Part shown: positions 33,626 to 42,489 of the stretch, piece by piece
Position numbering within the stretch: position 1 is the first letter of the stretch
Layout: every line of letters starts with the position of its first letter
Source: Tissierellia bacterium
GTDB taxonomy: Bacteria; Bacillota; Clostridia; Tissierellales; Peptoniphilaceae
DNA length: 47,616 nucleotides
Direction: 5' to 3'
Assembly (NCBI GenBank): GCA_030537765.1
Contig: JAUNVH010000009.1
Coordinates: 1-47,616, forward strand
Program-made: the position numbers and the translations under genes
The notes under the pieces: generated by a model
The model's database searches: none
Seen by the model: the letters and a program-made list of their open reading frames with translations, nothing else
Told to the model about the DNA's origin: nothing

Positions 33626-34324
33626 TCAAAGTTCAAGTTCTAATGCCGAAACTAAATTATCATTTTTTATTATACTTTCAACTTTGCCGTCTCTTATGCG
33701 CAAAACTTTGTGGCACATTTTGCTGATGGCTTCATTATGGCTGACTATTAGCATAGTCGTTTGATATTTCTCGTTAATATCCTCTAATAGCTTCAGTATA
33801 TTCATAGATGATTTTGTATCTAGCGCCCCTGTAGGTTCATCGCATAGTAAGAGTGCTGGATTTTTTACTAAAGCTCTGGCTAAGGAACAGCGCTGTTGCT
33901 GTCCTCCCGATATTTGAGCTGGATATTTATTTTTATGAGCGCTAAGCTCTAAAATATCCAATAGTTCTTCGATATTTAACGATTCTTTTGATAGATATTT
34001 GCAGACTTCTATATTTTCTTTGACTGTAAGATTTGGCACTAGATTATAAAATTGAAATACAAAGCCCAAATTTTTTCTTCTATATTCTACTAATTCTTTT
34101 GGCGACATATTGTCAATTCGCAGTTTATCGAGCGAAATTTCGCCACTGTCAATGGAATCTAATCCTCCGATTACATTCAAAAGTGTTGACTTGCCCGAAC
34201 CTGATGGTCCCAAGATTAAGCATCTTTCACCTTTATCGATATCTAAATCGACAGAATTTAAAACTTTTTGTTCATAAGCACCTTGTCCGTAAGATTTATG
34301 AACATTTTTTACGCTCAAATACAT
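33626..34324 (-). CDS. LolD/MacB-type ABC ATPase
   Basis: A 232-residue ATPase with Walker A GPSGSGKST (about 37-45), Q-loop VFQFYNLVPNLT, signature ISGGQQQRCSLARAL (about 136-150), Walker B LLLCDEPTGALD and switch His in VSHN. This is the LolD/MacB class that pairs with FtsX permeases. ATG 34324 behind GGAGG; an extension of six residues is rejected. It is 8 bases from the permease start. A decayed FtsX copy lies upstream of it. Confidence 0.93.
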   Translation of the reverse strand: MYLSVKNVHKSYGQGAYEQKVLNSVDLDIDKGERCLILGPSGSGKSTLLNVIGGLDSIDSGEISLDKLRIDNMSPKELVEYRRKNLGFVFQFYNLVPNLTVKENIEVCKYLSKESLNIEELLDILELSAHKNKYPAQISGGQQQRCSLARALVKNPALLLCDEPTGALDTKSSMNILKLLEDINEKYQTTMLIVSHNEAISKMCHKVLRIRDGKVESIIKNDNLVSALELEL

Positions 34325-34504
34325 ATTTATGCCTCCAATCAATTATAATAAATGATTTAAAATATTGCCTTTTCAATTAAATATTACTTAATTAATCTTC
34401 TTATATCAACTCAATTTTTTACTAATTTGACCAATTATCAAAGCTTCATAATATATCTAAAATTATTAGTATTTTATTAAAATTAAGCATCAAATATTAA
34501 AAAT

Positions 34505-34690
34505 AATCTATATGAGATAGAATCTTTCTATAATTTTTAGCTAAAAAAATATATATAATTGTATCTTTGATAATAATATATATTTCCCTCCAGATAGAGC
34601 TTTTTAATCTCTCTATTTCATAGCCAAATATTTTGAACATAAATATTTTAATTATAAAGCGTTCAATCATAATTTTAATATTCGATAGAT
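34505..34690 (-). pseudogene. Remnant of an FtsX-like permease C-terminus
   Basis: Reading the minus strand from about 34679 gives IKIMIERFIIKIFMFKIFG followed by YEIERLK. The intact permease has IKIMVDRSKVEMAMFKIFG followed by YRDREIK. Further on, after one frame change, FLAK appears as in the intact ISIFLAKK. DNA identity is also visible: TAGCCAAATATTTTGAACAT here, TAGCCAAAAATTTTGAACAT at 31308-31327. Stops and a frameshift follow, so it is a decayed fragment. The rest of the 519-base gap (34325-34843) is AT-rich and shows no other gene. Confidence 0.8.
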
Positions 34691-34843
34691 GAGAATAAAT
34701 AGCTTGCGATCTCTTTTTAAATTTAGACTGTTTAAGAAATTTTTAAAATTTTAATAATCAAAATTTTATGGTATAGTAAACTTATAGTATGTCAATATAC
34801 GATGCGATTAAAATCTAGTTTATATATTTAAGGAGGTATAATT

Positions 34844-36286
34844 TTGGAAAACTTGCTAGATCAAATTAAAGAAATAGTTAAAGAAAAGCAGCCTATCTTT
34901 GAAGATATTGCAAATTTCTTATGGCAAAATCCTGAAACGGGACTCGTAGAATATAAATCGAGTAAAAAAATTATCGAAGTTATGAGAGAAAACGGATTTG
35001 AAGTAGAAGAAAGTGTAGATGATATTGAAACTGCATTTATAGCGAGCAAAGGGAGCGGCAAGCCAATAATTGGAATTTCATGCGAATACGACGCTCTACC
35101 AGGCTTAAGCCAAGATTCAGAAAAAACAGAAAAATGTGCAATTGAAGGACAAAATGCTGGCCATGGATGCGGACATAATCTATTAGGTAGTGGTGCAGTT
35201 GGTGCAGCTTTAGTCGTGGCCGAATATCTGGACAGAAACAATTTGGAAGGTACTGTAAAACTTTTAGGTACGCCGTCTGAAGAAAGAGATGCTTGCAAAG
35301 CATTTATGGGCAGAGACGGTTATTTTGATGATTTAGATTTTGCATTAACTTGGCATCCAGAATCGTTTAACGGAATTTGGGATGGAGGCTCACTTGCAAA
35401 TACTATTGCAGTCTATAATTTTAAAGGTCGCTCGGCCCATGCCGCGGCAGCGCCACATTTGGGCAGATCGGCTCTTGACAGTGCAGAACTTATGAATGTG
35501 GGCGTAAATTATTTGAGAGAACATGTAGTTGATGATGCCAGAATCCATTATTCATATTTAGATGTGGGTGGGCGCGCGCCAAATGTAGTGCAATCAACAG
35601 CAAGTGTCTATTATTTTATCCGAAGTGCAAAAATTGAAGATTCGACAGAAATTTATGAGCGCATAAATAATATTGCAAAAGGAGCTGCCATGATGATGGG
35701 CACGACTGTAGATATTGATTTGAAAGTTGCAATTGCAGACTATCTACCGAATTTGACACTTTCTCAAGTGCTTTATGAGTCGATTCAAGAATTTGGACTG
35801 CCAGATTTTGATAATGAAGATTTTGAATTGGCAAAGAAATTTTATGACTCTTTAGAAGAAGGCACTAAAAACAGCGGCAAAAACCGTATGTATAAACATT
35901 TTGAAAAAGAAGAAGCCGATGAGATGATAGAAAAGAGATTGGCAACTGGGCTCAATAAATTCACGGGAGATTATGGCGAAGGCCAAGTAATTTCATCAGA
36001 TGTGGGTGAGCTTAGTCATTATACACCAACTGCGCAAATGTTTTTGGCAGCTGCAGCAATAGGTACACCTCTACATTCTTGGCAAATGACTGCACAAGCT
36101 AATACGAGTATAGGGAAGAAAGCACTCTATTCAGCAGTCGGAGCATTGGCGCTCACAGCTGTGAAAGTTCTACACAGCCCTGAAATTATTGAAAAAGCCA
36201 AAAAAGAACTTCACGATGCTATTGGAGATTATAAATCGCCAATACCAAAAGATGTTAAGCTTAGAGATCCAAAAGTAGAACAATAG
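34844..36286 (+). CDS. M20-family amidohydrolase, AbgB-like
   Basis: A 480-residue metallohydrolase of the M20D group resembling the p-aminobenzoyl-glutamate hydrolase subunit B. Visible metal-site blocks are ISCEYDALPG (about 78-87), GHGCGHNLLG (about 106-115), LGTPSEERDA (about 136-145) and WHPESF near 169. The dimerisation domain starts with GRSAHAAAAPH. Start is TTG, 8 bases behind AAGGAGG. No AbgA partner or AbgT transporter is present, so another amidated amino acid or dipeptide is just as likely a substrate. It is convergent with an NhaC-type transporter gene. Confidence 0.88.
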   Translation: MENLLDQIKEIVKEKQPIFEDIANFLWQNPETGLVEYKSSKKIIEVMRENGFEVEESVDDIETAFIASKGSGKPIIGISCEYDALPGLSQDSEKTEKCAIEGQNAGHGCGHNLLGSGAVGAALVVAEYLDRNNLEGTVKLLGTPSEERDACKAFMGRDGYFDDLDFALTWHPESFNGIWDGGSLANTIAVYNFKGRSAHAAAAPHLGRSALDSAELMNVGVNYLREHVVDDARIHYSYLDVGGRAPNVVQSTASVYYFIRSAKIEDSTEIYERINNIAKGAAMMMGTTVDIDLKVAIADYLPNLTLSQVLYESIQEFGLPDFDNEDFELAKKFYDSLEEGTKNSGKNRMYKHFEKEEADEMIEKRLATGLNKFTGDYGEGQVISSDVGELSHYTPTAQMFLAAAAIGTPLHSWQMTAQANTSIGKKALYSAVGALALTAVKVLHSPEIIEKAKKELHDAIGDYKSPIPKDVKLRDPKVEQ

Positions 36287-36335
36287 ATTTTTTTAATAAT
36301 TGCAATTTATGTCAGATATATCAGCATAAAGAATT

Positions 36336-36369
36336 AAAAGCCCGCAATATAGGTATAAAGCGGGCTTTT
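36336..36369. terminator. Bidirectional terminator between abgB-like and nhaC-like genes
   Basis: 10-bp stem AAAAGCCCGC / GCGGGCTTTT (36336-36345, 36360-36369) with a 14-base loop. The A/T ends give T-runs on both strands. Confidence 0.88.
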
Positions 36370-36382
36370 AAAATATAAATTT

Positions 36383-37714
36383 TTAATTGTCTGCGGCTTT
36401 TTCTTCTTTAGTACGAAGTAGCCCAAATTGAATTGTTACGACGGTAAACACAATTAATGCAAATAGATAGAATGAATATTTTAAGACTTCAATAGGTGAA
36501 ACACCTGCAAGTCCAGTAACTATAAGCATACCTCCGTCATGTGGACACATTGCCAAAAATGCACAGGCAAATATATCGAGTAATGAAGCAAGTCTTTTTG
36601 GTGCAATATGATAAGTAAAACCTATTTCTTTTGCAATAGGAGCGCTTATTATAATTGCCAAGGTATTGTTTACAAGAGAAATTGAAAGTACGCCAGATAA
36701 AAATGCAATTCCATATTCGGCGCCTTTTCTGTCTTTAATGCGAGAAGTAATCTTTTCAATGAGCCATTCAATTCCGCCATAATATTTAATAAGGCCAATT
36801 AAACCAGAAATTAAAATTGCGATAATAGTTATACTCATCATGCCTTCCATTCCACCACCGATGGCTTGAATCCATTCTATAAATGTTACGCTTCCCGTTG
36901 CAAAGCCAATTATTCCAGTCATAATTATGCCGATAAACAATACTCCGGCAACATTTACTCCAGAAAGGGCAGTGATTAAAACTAATATATAAGGCAAAAT
37001 TTTAATTAAGCTATATTCTAAATCGCCTGAAATCTCAGCAGCATCGCCCATAATGCCATAAAGCACCATTGCCACAATTGCTGCAGGCAGAGCAATCAAT
37101 AGATTCATTTTAAATTTGTCACGCATTTCGGCACCCACCCCTTGAGTTGCTGAAATTGTCGTGTCAGAAATGATTGAAAGATTGTCGCCAAAATATGCGC
37201 CACCAATTACTGCAGCACAAGCAATTGCAAGATTCATATCAGTTTTTGAGGCCACTCCAATAGCAATCGGCGCCATGGCTGCAATTGTGCCCATCGATGT
37301 ACCAATTGCCGTAGAAATAAAACAGCTAATCATAAATACACCAGGCACCAAAAGTTGAGCAGGAATAAAAGTTAGACCTAAATTCACAACGCTATCAACT
37401 CCACCCATCGATCTTGCAGCGCCTTGAAAACCGCCGGCCAAAAGATAAATAAGTCCAATGAGCATAACGCCTTTATTGCCTGCGTTTTCAGAAAATACTT
37501 CCACCTTTGTATCGAAACAGACACCACGGTTCATAATTAAAGCAATTCCAATACCAATTAGCAATGCCACATGTCTTGGAAATTGGCTAAAAGCACTGTC
37601 TACTCCCTTATTAGTAAAGTAAAGACCGCTGCCAATATAGAGCAGCAAGAAAATTAATAGTGGGATAAAAGATAAACCACCTAAATTTTTTAAAACATCT
37701 TTTTTCTTTTTCAT
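36383..37714 (-). CDS. NhaC-family antiporter/transporter
   Basis: A 443-residue membrane protein with about eleven segments and the strong family motif GDNLSIISDTT (176-186). Na+/H+ antiporters of the NhaC group and related amino-acid exchangers share it. Near the C-terminus MCPHDGGMLI (about 397-406) is another conserved block. GGAGG before the ATG. It may exchange sodium, or a small metabolite such as an amino acid, for protons; sequence alone does not decide. Monocistronic and convergent with the AbgB-like gene. Confidence 0.88.
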   Translation of the reverse strand: MKKKKDVLKNLGGLSFIPLLIFLLLYIGSGLYFTNKGVDSAFSQFPRHVALLIGIGIALIMNRGVCFDTKVEVFSENAGNKGVMLIGLIYLLAGGFQGAARSMGGVDSVVNLGLTFIPAQLLVPGVFMISCFISTAIGTSMGTIAAMAPIAIGVASKTDMNLAIACAAVIGGAYFGDNLSIISDTTISATQGVGAEMRDKFKMNLLIALPAAIVAMVLYGIMGDAAEISGDLEYSLIKILPYILVLITALSGVNVAGVLFIGIIMTGIIGFATGSVTFIEWIQAIGGGMEGMMSITIIAILISGLIGLIKYYGGIEWLIEKITSRIKDRKGAEYGIAFLSGVLSISLVNNTLAIIISAPIAKEIGFTYHIAPKRLASLLDIFACAFLAMCPHDGGMLIVTGLAGVSPIEVLKYSFYLFALIVFTVVTIQFGLLRTKEEKAADN

Positions 37715-37812
37715 AAATTTACCTCCTTAATATTTGTACTAAATAAAATATGAAGTTTATATAATCATATTATGGCAAAATAATTATATCATATAAACTA
37801 TAAATCACACCA

Positions 37813-38733
37813 TTAGAAATACTTATTAAAAAGTAAAAGTTCTTTAGAAAAATCATCGGGATACAAAATCTCTACAGTTTCAAATTTTTTCAAATCACTA
37901 AGCCATCTATAAGAAATAAAATCAAATGTATTATATGAAAAACTAATATTCATATCTCTATCTTCATCTATGAAAGTTTTTGCATAATTTGCAATCGCTT
38001 CAAAATCAGCTTCTTTGAGATTTTTTTCAATTGTAAAATTTAACGAAGGAATATCTAAGATTGCTGGAACTAATCGAATATACAAAATATTTAGATCTTT
38101 CATCTTTTCATATTCAAAATTTTTAAAAATGTTTGAAAAATTTTCAAAAGATTCTGAGGTAACAATATTCAAAACTTCATTTCTAATAATATAATTACTA
38201 GTATTCTCTGAAATGCTTTTATTAAAAATACTCTGCTCAAAAAAATTGTCAAAATCATTTTCTAAAAGTTCTATATAAATTTCATCTAATGAATTGTTTA
38301 AAAAAGTTATTTTGTAATGACCTTCAAAATTTTCATAAGTTAAATTTACAGAATCTGTGAGTTCTAATAAGAGCTCATCAGATAGATCTATATCCGAGTT
38401 TTCATACTTTGTATCTTTAATTATAAAACTAATATCATCAGTTTTAATTTCAGTCACAAGTTCATAAAAGCCGTCTTTCGTTGTAATATCTCTAATCTGA
38501 GAAATTGTTTCATAAAATTTAGATTTATCATCAATTTCTATCGATAAAGAAAGTTTCACAGCACCATCTAAATTGGAAATCTTTTTTGAAGTCGATTCAA
38601 TATTATCTAATTTAGAAATTTCATAAAGCATCTGAGAAGCATCACGATCGGCATTTTTAGCCGTAATAAAACCGCAAGCTGAAAGAACTGCGACAAGGAT
38701 TATAAAAATTATAACGAGCTTTTTATAATTCAT
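37813..38733 (-). CDS. Putative lipoprotein, paralogue of the one at 2581-3507
   Basis: A 306-residue protein with signal peptide and lipobox LSAC (Cys20), followed by a C-G-F-I-x-x-K start shared with its paralogue (CGII-x-x-K). Similarity is highest around residues 40-85 (KISNLDGAVKLSLSIEIDD, then KFYETISQIRDIT) and in the last 90 residues. It is Asp/Glu-rich and has no known domain that I recognise. GGAGG 5 bases before the ATG. Stands alone between the transporter gene and alr. Confidence 0.8.
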   Translation of the reverse strand: MNYKKLVIIFIILVAVLSACGFITAKNADRDASQMLYEISKLDNIESTSKKISNLDGAVKLSLSIEIDDKSKFYETISQIRDITTKDGFYELVTEIKTDDISFIIKDTKYENSDIDLSDELLLELTDSVNLTYENFEGHYKITFLNNSLDEIYIELLENDFDNFFEQSIFNKSISENTSNYIIRNEVLNIVTSESFENFSNIFKNFEYEKMKDLNILYIRLVPAILDIPSLNFTIEKNLKEADFEAIANYAKTFIDEDRDMNISFSYNTFDFISYRWLSDLKKFETVEILYPDDFSKELLLFNKYF

Positions 38734-38944
38734 AAAAACCTCCAGTTTAACAATTTAATGTGTTATAAATTATTTTATCACAGAATTTTAGAAAATATTA
38801 TAATTTTTTTCAAACTTGAATAAAAAAATATTATTTTTAGAGATTTATGTGATAAGTAAAAATATTTTAAACTGTTATTTGTTTTAAATTCAAAGATTTA
38901 TTCTATACTTAAAAATCAATTTTGAAATCAAAATGCAATTTATC

Positions 38945-38974
38945 TTGCGCGAACTTCAGTAACTGCGTTATAAT
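38945..38974 (+). promoter_or_regulatory. Putative promoter of alr
   Basis: TTGCGC (38945-38950), 18 bp, TATAAT (38969-38974), 35 bases before the ATG. The upstream 200 bases are AT-rich with no gene. Confidence 0.6.
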
Positions 38975-39009
38975 CAAATGAACAAATAGTAAAAAATTAG
39001 AGGTGTATA

Positions 39010-40137
39010 ATGAAGCGGGCTTGGGCGGAGATTGATTTAAAAAAATTAGAACATAATTTAGATTTTGTGAAGAGTAGATTGAAAAAAGACACTATATTTA
39101 TGGCAGTAGTTAAAGCCAATGCATATGGGCATGGAGCTGTTAAAGTTGCTAAATTTTTAAACAAAAAAGGCATTGAGCATTTTGCAGTTGCAAATTTAGA
39201 TGAGGCAATAGAGCTTAGAAAAGCTGATGTTTTGGGCGAAATTTTAATTTTGGGATATACTGATGAAGACGATGCCAAAATTATGGCCAAATACGATTTG
39301 ACGGGAAATATCGGATCTTTTGAACAAGCTAAAAAGATTTCGAAAGCTCTCGGTGAGAATTTTAATAAAGTCAAATATCATATATCTGTAAATACAGGGA
39401 TGAACCGTTTAGGCTTTAATACAGATGATAAAAGCATAGAAGAAATTGCAAAAGTGTATGATATGGATAATATCAAAATCGTCGGAATTGGAAGCCATTT
39501 GCTAGAGTCATATGCATATGATGATTCTATTTCGTATGAACAAATTGGAGAATTTGATAAATTCTTAAAATCTTTGAAGAAGCTAATCAATAATTTAGGC
39601 GTGATTCATATGACAAATAGCTTTGGTGCACTCTATATACCAAAAAGCCATTACGATATGGTGCGAGTAGGCAGCGTGCTTTTTAATCTTGCTCCAAAAA
39701 TATTTATGAGAAATGGAGACGAAAAAAATGTTTTGGGTGTTCTTTCTCTAAAAGCTAATATCGTAAATATACGTCAGATTAAAAGAGGAGAGACAGTCGG
39801 CTATGACAGAACTTTTACTGCTAAGAGAGATTCTAAAATTGCAGTCATACCTCTAGGTTATGTCGATGGCATTTATAGAAAACTTGAAAATAATGGACGC
39901 GTTATTGTAAATGGAGAATATTGTGATATCGTGGGTGCAATCTGTATGGACAGTTTTATGATTGATATTACCGATGTGAAAAATGTAGAAATTGGGACGA
40001 CTGCTACAATCGTGGGTACAGACGGAGATAAAACTATTGATATTCACGAACAAGGAGAGCGCTCGGGCTCGAATGAATGCGCATTTTGCACGAGACTTGG
40101 CAGACGAATAAAATTTGAATATAAAAATTTTGAATAA
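39010..40137 (+). CDS. alr: Alanine racemase
   Basis: A 375-residue PLP enzyme that makes D-alanine for peptidoglycan. PLP-Lys35 is in VVKANAYGHG, the second catalytic Tyr lies in VGYDRTF (about 261-267), and the C-terminal GAICMDSFMIDITD and HEQGERSGSNECA blocks are present. Length is normal. ATG with AGAGGTG 6 bases before it; monocistronic with a terminator. Confidence 0.96.
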   Translation: MKRAWAEIDLKKLEHNLDFVKSRLKKDTIFMAVVKANAYGHGAVKVAKFLNKKGIEHFAVANLDEAIELRKADVLGEILILGYTDEDDAKIMAKYDLTGNIGSFEQAKKISKALGENFNKVKYHISVNTGMNRLGFNTDDKSIEEIAKVYDMDNIKIVGIGSHLLESYAYDDSISYEQIGEFDKFLKSLKKLINNLGVIHMTNSFGALYIPKSHYDMVRVGSVLFNLAPKIFMRNGDEKNVLGVLSLKANIVNIRQIKRGETVGYDRTFTAKRDSKIAVIPLGYVDGIYRKLENNGRVIVNGEYCDIVGAICMDSFMIDITDVKNVEIGTTATIVGTDGDKTIDIHEQGERSGSNECAFCTRLGRRIKFEYKNFE

Positions 40138-40146
40138 GTTGATAAA

Positions 40147-40177
40147 AGAGTTTCTATATAATTATATTAGAAACTCT
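40147..40177 (+). terminator. Terminator of alr
   Basis: 10-bp stem AGAGTTTCTA / TAGAAACTCT (40147-40156, 40168-40177) with an 11-base loop and a CTTTGATTT tail. Confidence 0.8.
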
Positions 40178-40299
40178 CTTTGATTTCATGATGTATAAAA
40201 GCTCTTTTTTTTATTCATACATATTGATACTAATAATTAAAGACCTTCGATGTTATATTTAAGATAAGAATGAAGAGAATATATTATGGAGGTAATTAT

Positions 40300-41499
40300 A
40301 TGAGTAAAGAAAGAATGGGATTAAATACTAGATTATTACATGAAGGCAGTTCGAAAGACAGTCTTTGTGGTGCACACGTTACGCCAATATATCAGACTAC
40401 AACTTATGTTTTTGATAATATTGAAGAAGCAATTAGACTAAATCAAAATCAGGACCAGGGTTTTACTTATACGAGATTTGGAAGCCCGACACAACATGAA
40501 TTAGAAAATAAAATTGCGTTACTTGAGAATGCAGAGGCAGCTCTTGCTGTAGGATCTGGAATGGCTGCTATCACTACAGCTCTTTTAACTTCTTCCAAAA
40601 AAGGAGGACATATGATTGTTCCAAATATTGTTTATGGATGCACATATGCTTTTTTTGAACAATTATTACCAAAATATGGTATTGAAGTAACCTATGTAGA
40701 TCCAGGTAACTTAGAACAGATTGAGGCAGCTATTAAAGAAAATACTACGACAGTTTATGTTGAAACGCCTGCAAATCCAACTCTAAATATTACTGATATA
40801 GAAGCCGTTTCAAAGATTACTAAAGCAAATAATTTGACGATGATTGTAGATTCGACATTTGCATCGCCTGCACTTCAAAATCCGATTACACTTGGAGCAG
40901 ACGTAGTTGTGCATAGTGCTACTAAATACTTGTGCGGACATGGCACGGTGGTTGCAGGAGTTATTGCAGGTTCTAAAGAATTTGTTGACAAGGCAAGATT
41001 TCCATATCTTCAAACTTTAGGTGCTGTTATTTCGCCATTTGATGCTTGGCTTTTAATGTTGGGAATGAAAACCTTAGGTGTTAGAATGAAAGCTCATTGC
41101 GAAAATGGGCTCGCAGTTGCAAAGTTTTTAGAAGAACATCCTTTAGTAGAACGAGTTTATTATCCAGGGCTTGAGTCTCATCCTTCGCATGAAATTGCCA
41201 AAAAACAAATGAAAGGCTTTGGAGGCATGATGAGCTTTGATATTAAAGGCGGAATTGAAGCTGGAAAAATATTTATGAATTCTGTAAAAGTATTTTCTTT
41301 GGCGACTAGTTTGGGAAATATAGATTCATTAGTTCAACATTCACCAACTATGAGTCATTTCGATATGAGTAAAGAAGAAAGAGAAAAAGTAGGAATAAAA
41401 GACGGACAAGTCAGAGTGTCAGTTGGAATTGAAGATATTGATGACCTAATTAACGATCTCTCACAAGCATTAGATGAAGTTAAAAAGGCAAATCTATAA
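40300..41499 (+). CDS. megL: Methionine gamma-lyase
   Basis: A 399-residue PLP enzyme of the Cys/Met-metabolism family. PLP-Lys209 is in HSATKYLCGHG. Cys114 in VYGCTYAFFE corresponds to the active-site Cys (Cys116 in Pseudomonas) that marks methionine gamma-lyase against cystathionine lyases. The YTRFGSPT and SLGNIDSLVQHS blocks are also present. It breaks methionine into methanethiol, ammonia and 2-oxobutyrate, an energy source in amino-acid fermenters. An upstream in-frame ATG is rejected in favour of ATG 40300 behind GGAGG. Cystathionine or homocysteine activity cannot be excluded. Confidence 0.88.
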   Translation: MSKERMGLNTRLLHEGSSKDSLCGAHVTPIYQTTTYVFDNIEEAIRLNQNQDQGFTYTRFGSPTQHELENKIALLENAEAALAVGSGMAAITTALLTSSKKGGHMIVPNIVYGCTYAFFEQLLPKYGIEVTYVDPGNLEQIEAAIKENTTTVYVETPANPTLNITDIEAVSKITKANNLTMIVDSTFASPALQNPITLGADVVVHSATKYLCGHGTVVAGVIAGSKEFVDKARFPYLQTLGAVISPFDAWLLMLGMKTLGVRMKAHCENGLAVAKFLEEHPLVERVYYPGLESHPSHEIAKKQMKGFGGMMSFDIKGGIEAGKIFMNSVKVFSLATSLGNIDSLVQHSPTMSHFDMSKEEREKVGIKDGQVRVSVGIEDIDDLINDLSQALDEVKKANL

Positions 41500-41505
41500 A
41501 ACAGT

Positions 41506-41535
41506 AAACGCAGCGAATATTCGCTGCGTTTTAGT
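41506..41535. terminator. Bidirectional terminator between megL and SDR gene
   Basis: 11-bp stem AAACGCAGCGA / TCGCTGCGTTT (41506-41516, 41521-41531) with a 4-base loop. Confidence 0.88.
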
Positions 41536-41537
41536 TA

Positions 41538-42296
41538 TTAATATGCGAGCCATCCTCCGTCTACGACGATTGTGGTACCGTTTATAAATCTGGCATCGTC
41601 GGAAGCTAAGAATGCATAAATTTTTGCAATTTCTTCTGGAGTTCCTGTTTTTGAGAACATCTTAAATCCAGCCATGAGTTTATCTAATACTTTCATATCT
41701 GGATCTTTGACTTTTGTTCCAATTTCTGTAGAAATGCTTCCTGGAGCAATTGCCACGCAGCGGATTCCATCATCAGAATAGGTGTATCCAATGTTCTTAG
41801 TCATACCTACAACTGCATGTTTTGTGGCAACATAGCCCAAGCCTCCGCGCATTCCTTGAAGGCCGCCAACCGATGCAGTGTTTAATATCACGCCACTTTT
41901 GTTTTTGAGCATAGTAGGGAGTACTGCTCTAGTAACTCTCATAACTCCTGTGACATTTACATCAAAGATCTTATCCCAAATCTCATCAGTCATCTCGCCT
42001 GCCGATTTATAATTGTCTAATACGCCGGCATTATTTATTAATATATCGATTGTTTTGCATTCATCTAATGCCAATTTTACAGCATTATCAATATCAGCTT
42101 GGCTTGTGACATCGCCTTTTACGGCAAAAATTTCGCCGGGATAATCTTTTGTTTCAGTTTTCAGCTGCTCTAATTTTTCAAGTCTTCTTGCCATTGCAAA
42201 GACTTTGGCACCCTCTTTTGCAAATTCTTTACCTATCTCATAGCCAATTCCAGAGCTTGCACCCGTAAGCAATACGATTTTATTTTCTAATTTCAT
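41538..42296 (-). CDS. Short-chain dehydrogenase/reductase
   Basis: A 252-residue NAD(P)-dependent oxidoreductase. Nucleotide-binding TGASSGIG (11-18), NNAG (88-91), catalytic Ser142 and the Y-x3-K pair Tyr155/Lys159 are all in place. The C-terminus GTTIVVDGGWLAY is typical of the family. ATG 42296 follows GGAAGGGG; the much longer upstream frame has no ribosome site. Substrate unknown; it stands alone between convergent megL and divergent tldD. Confidence 0.92.
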   Translation of the reverse strand: MKLENKIVLLTGASSGIGYEIGKEFAKEGAKVFAMARRLEKLEQLKTETKDYPGEIFAVKGDVTSQADIDNAVKLALDECKTIDILINNAGVLDNYKSAGEMTDEIWDKIFDVNVTGVMRVTRAVLPTMLKNKSGVILNTASVGGLQGMRGGLGYVATKHAVVGMTKNIGYTYSDDGIRCVAIAPGSISTEIGTKVKDPDMKVLDKLMAGFKMFSKTGTPEEIAKIYAFLASDDARFINGTTIVVDGGWLAY

Positions 42297-42489
42297 TAAA
42301 ATTCCCCTTCCTTTTAAATATATTGTTTTTATAAACTGATTCTCATATTTTAAATACCCCAATGACTTATCTAATACACAATATTTAAAAAATTTAATAT
42401 AAATCAAATAGAACTTGAACTTTTATGAGCTAATAAGTTATACTTTAATCAAGTGATAATTGTAATAGTAAAACTAATAAGGAGAAAAT

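Noticed and set aside
38775..38855. TTATCACA and TGTGATAA inverted repeat upstream of the lipoprotein gene
   Set aside because: Only 8-bp arms about 65 bases apart in very AT-rich DNA, with no promoter geometry to support it.
42297..42489. RiPP precursor gene next to tldDE
   Set aside because: No small frame with a ribosome site on either side of the pair, so a RiPP link is not supported here.
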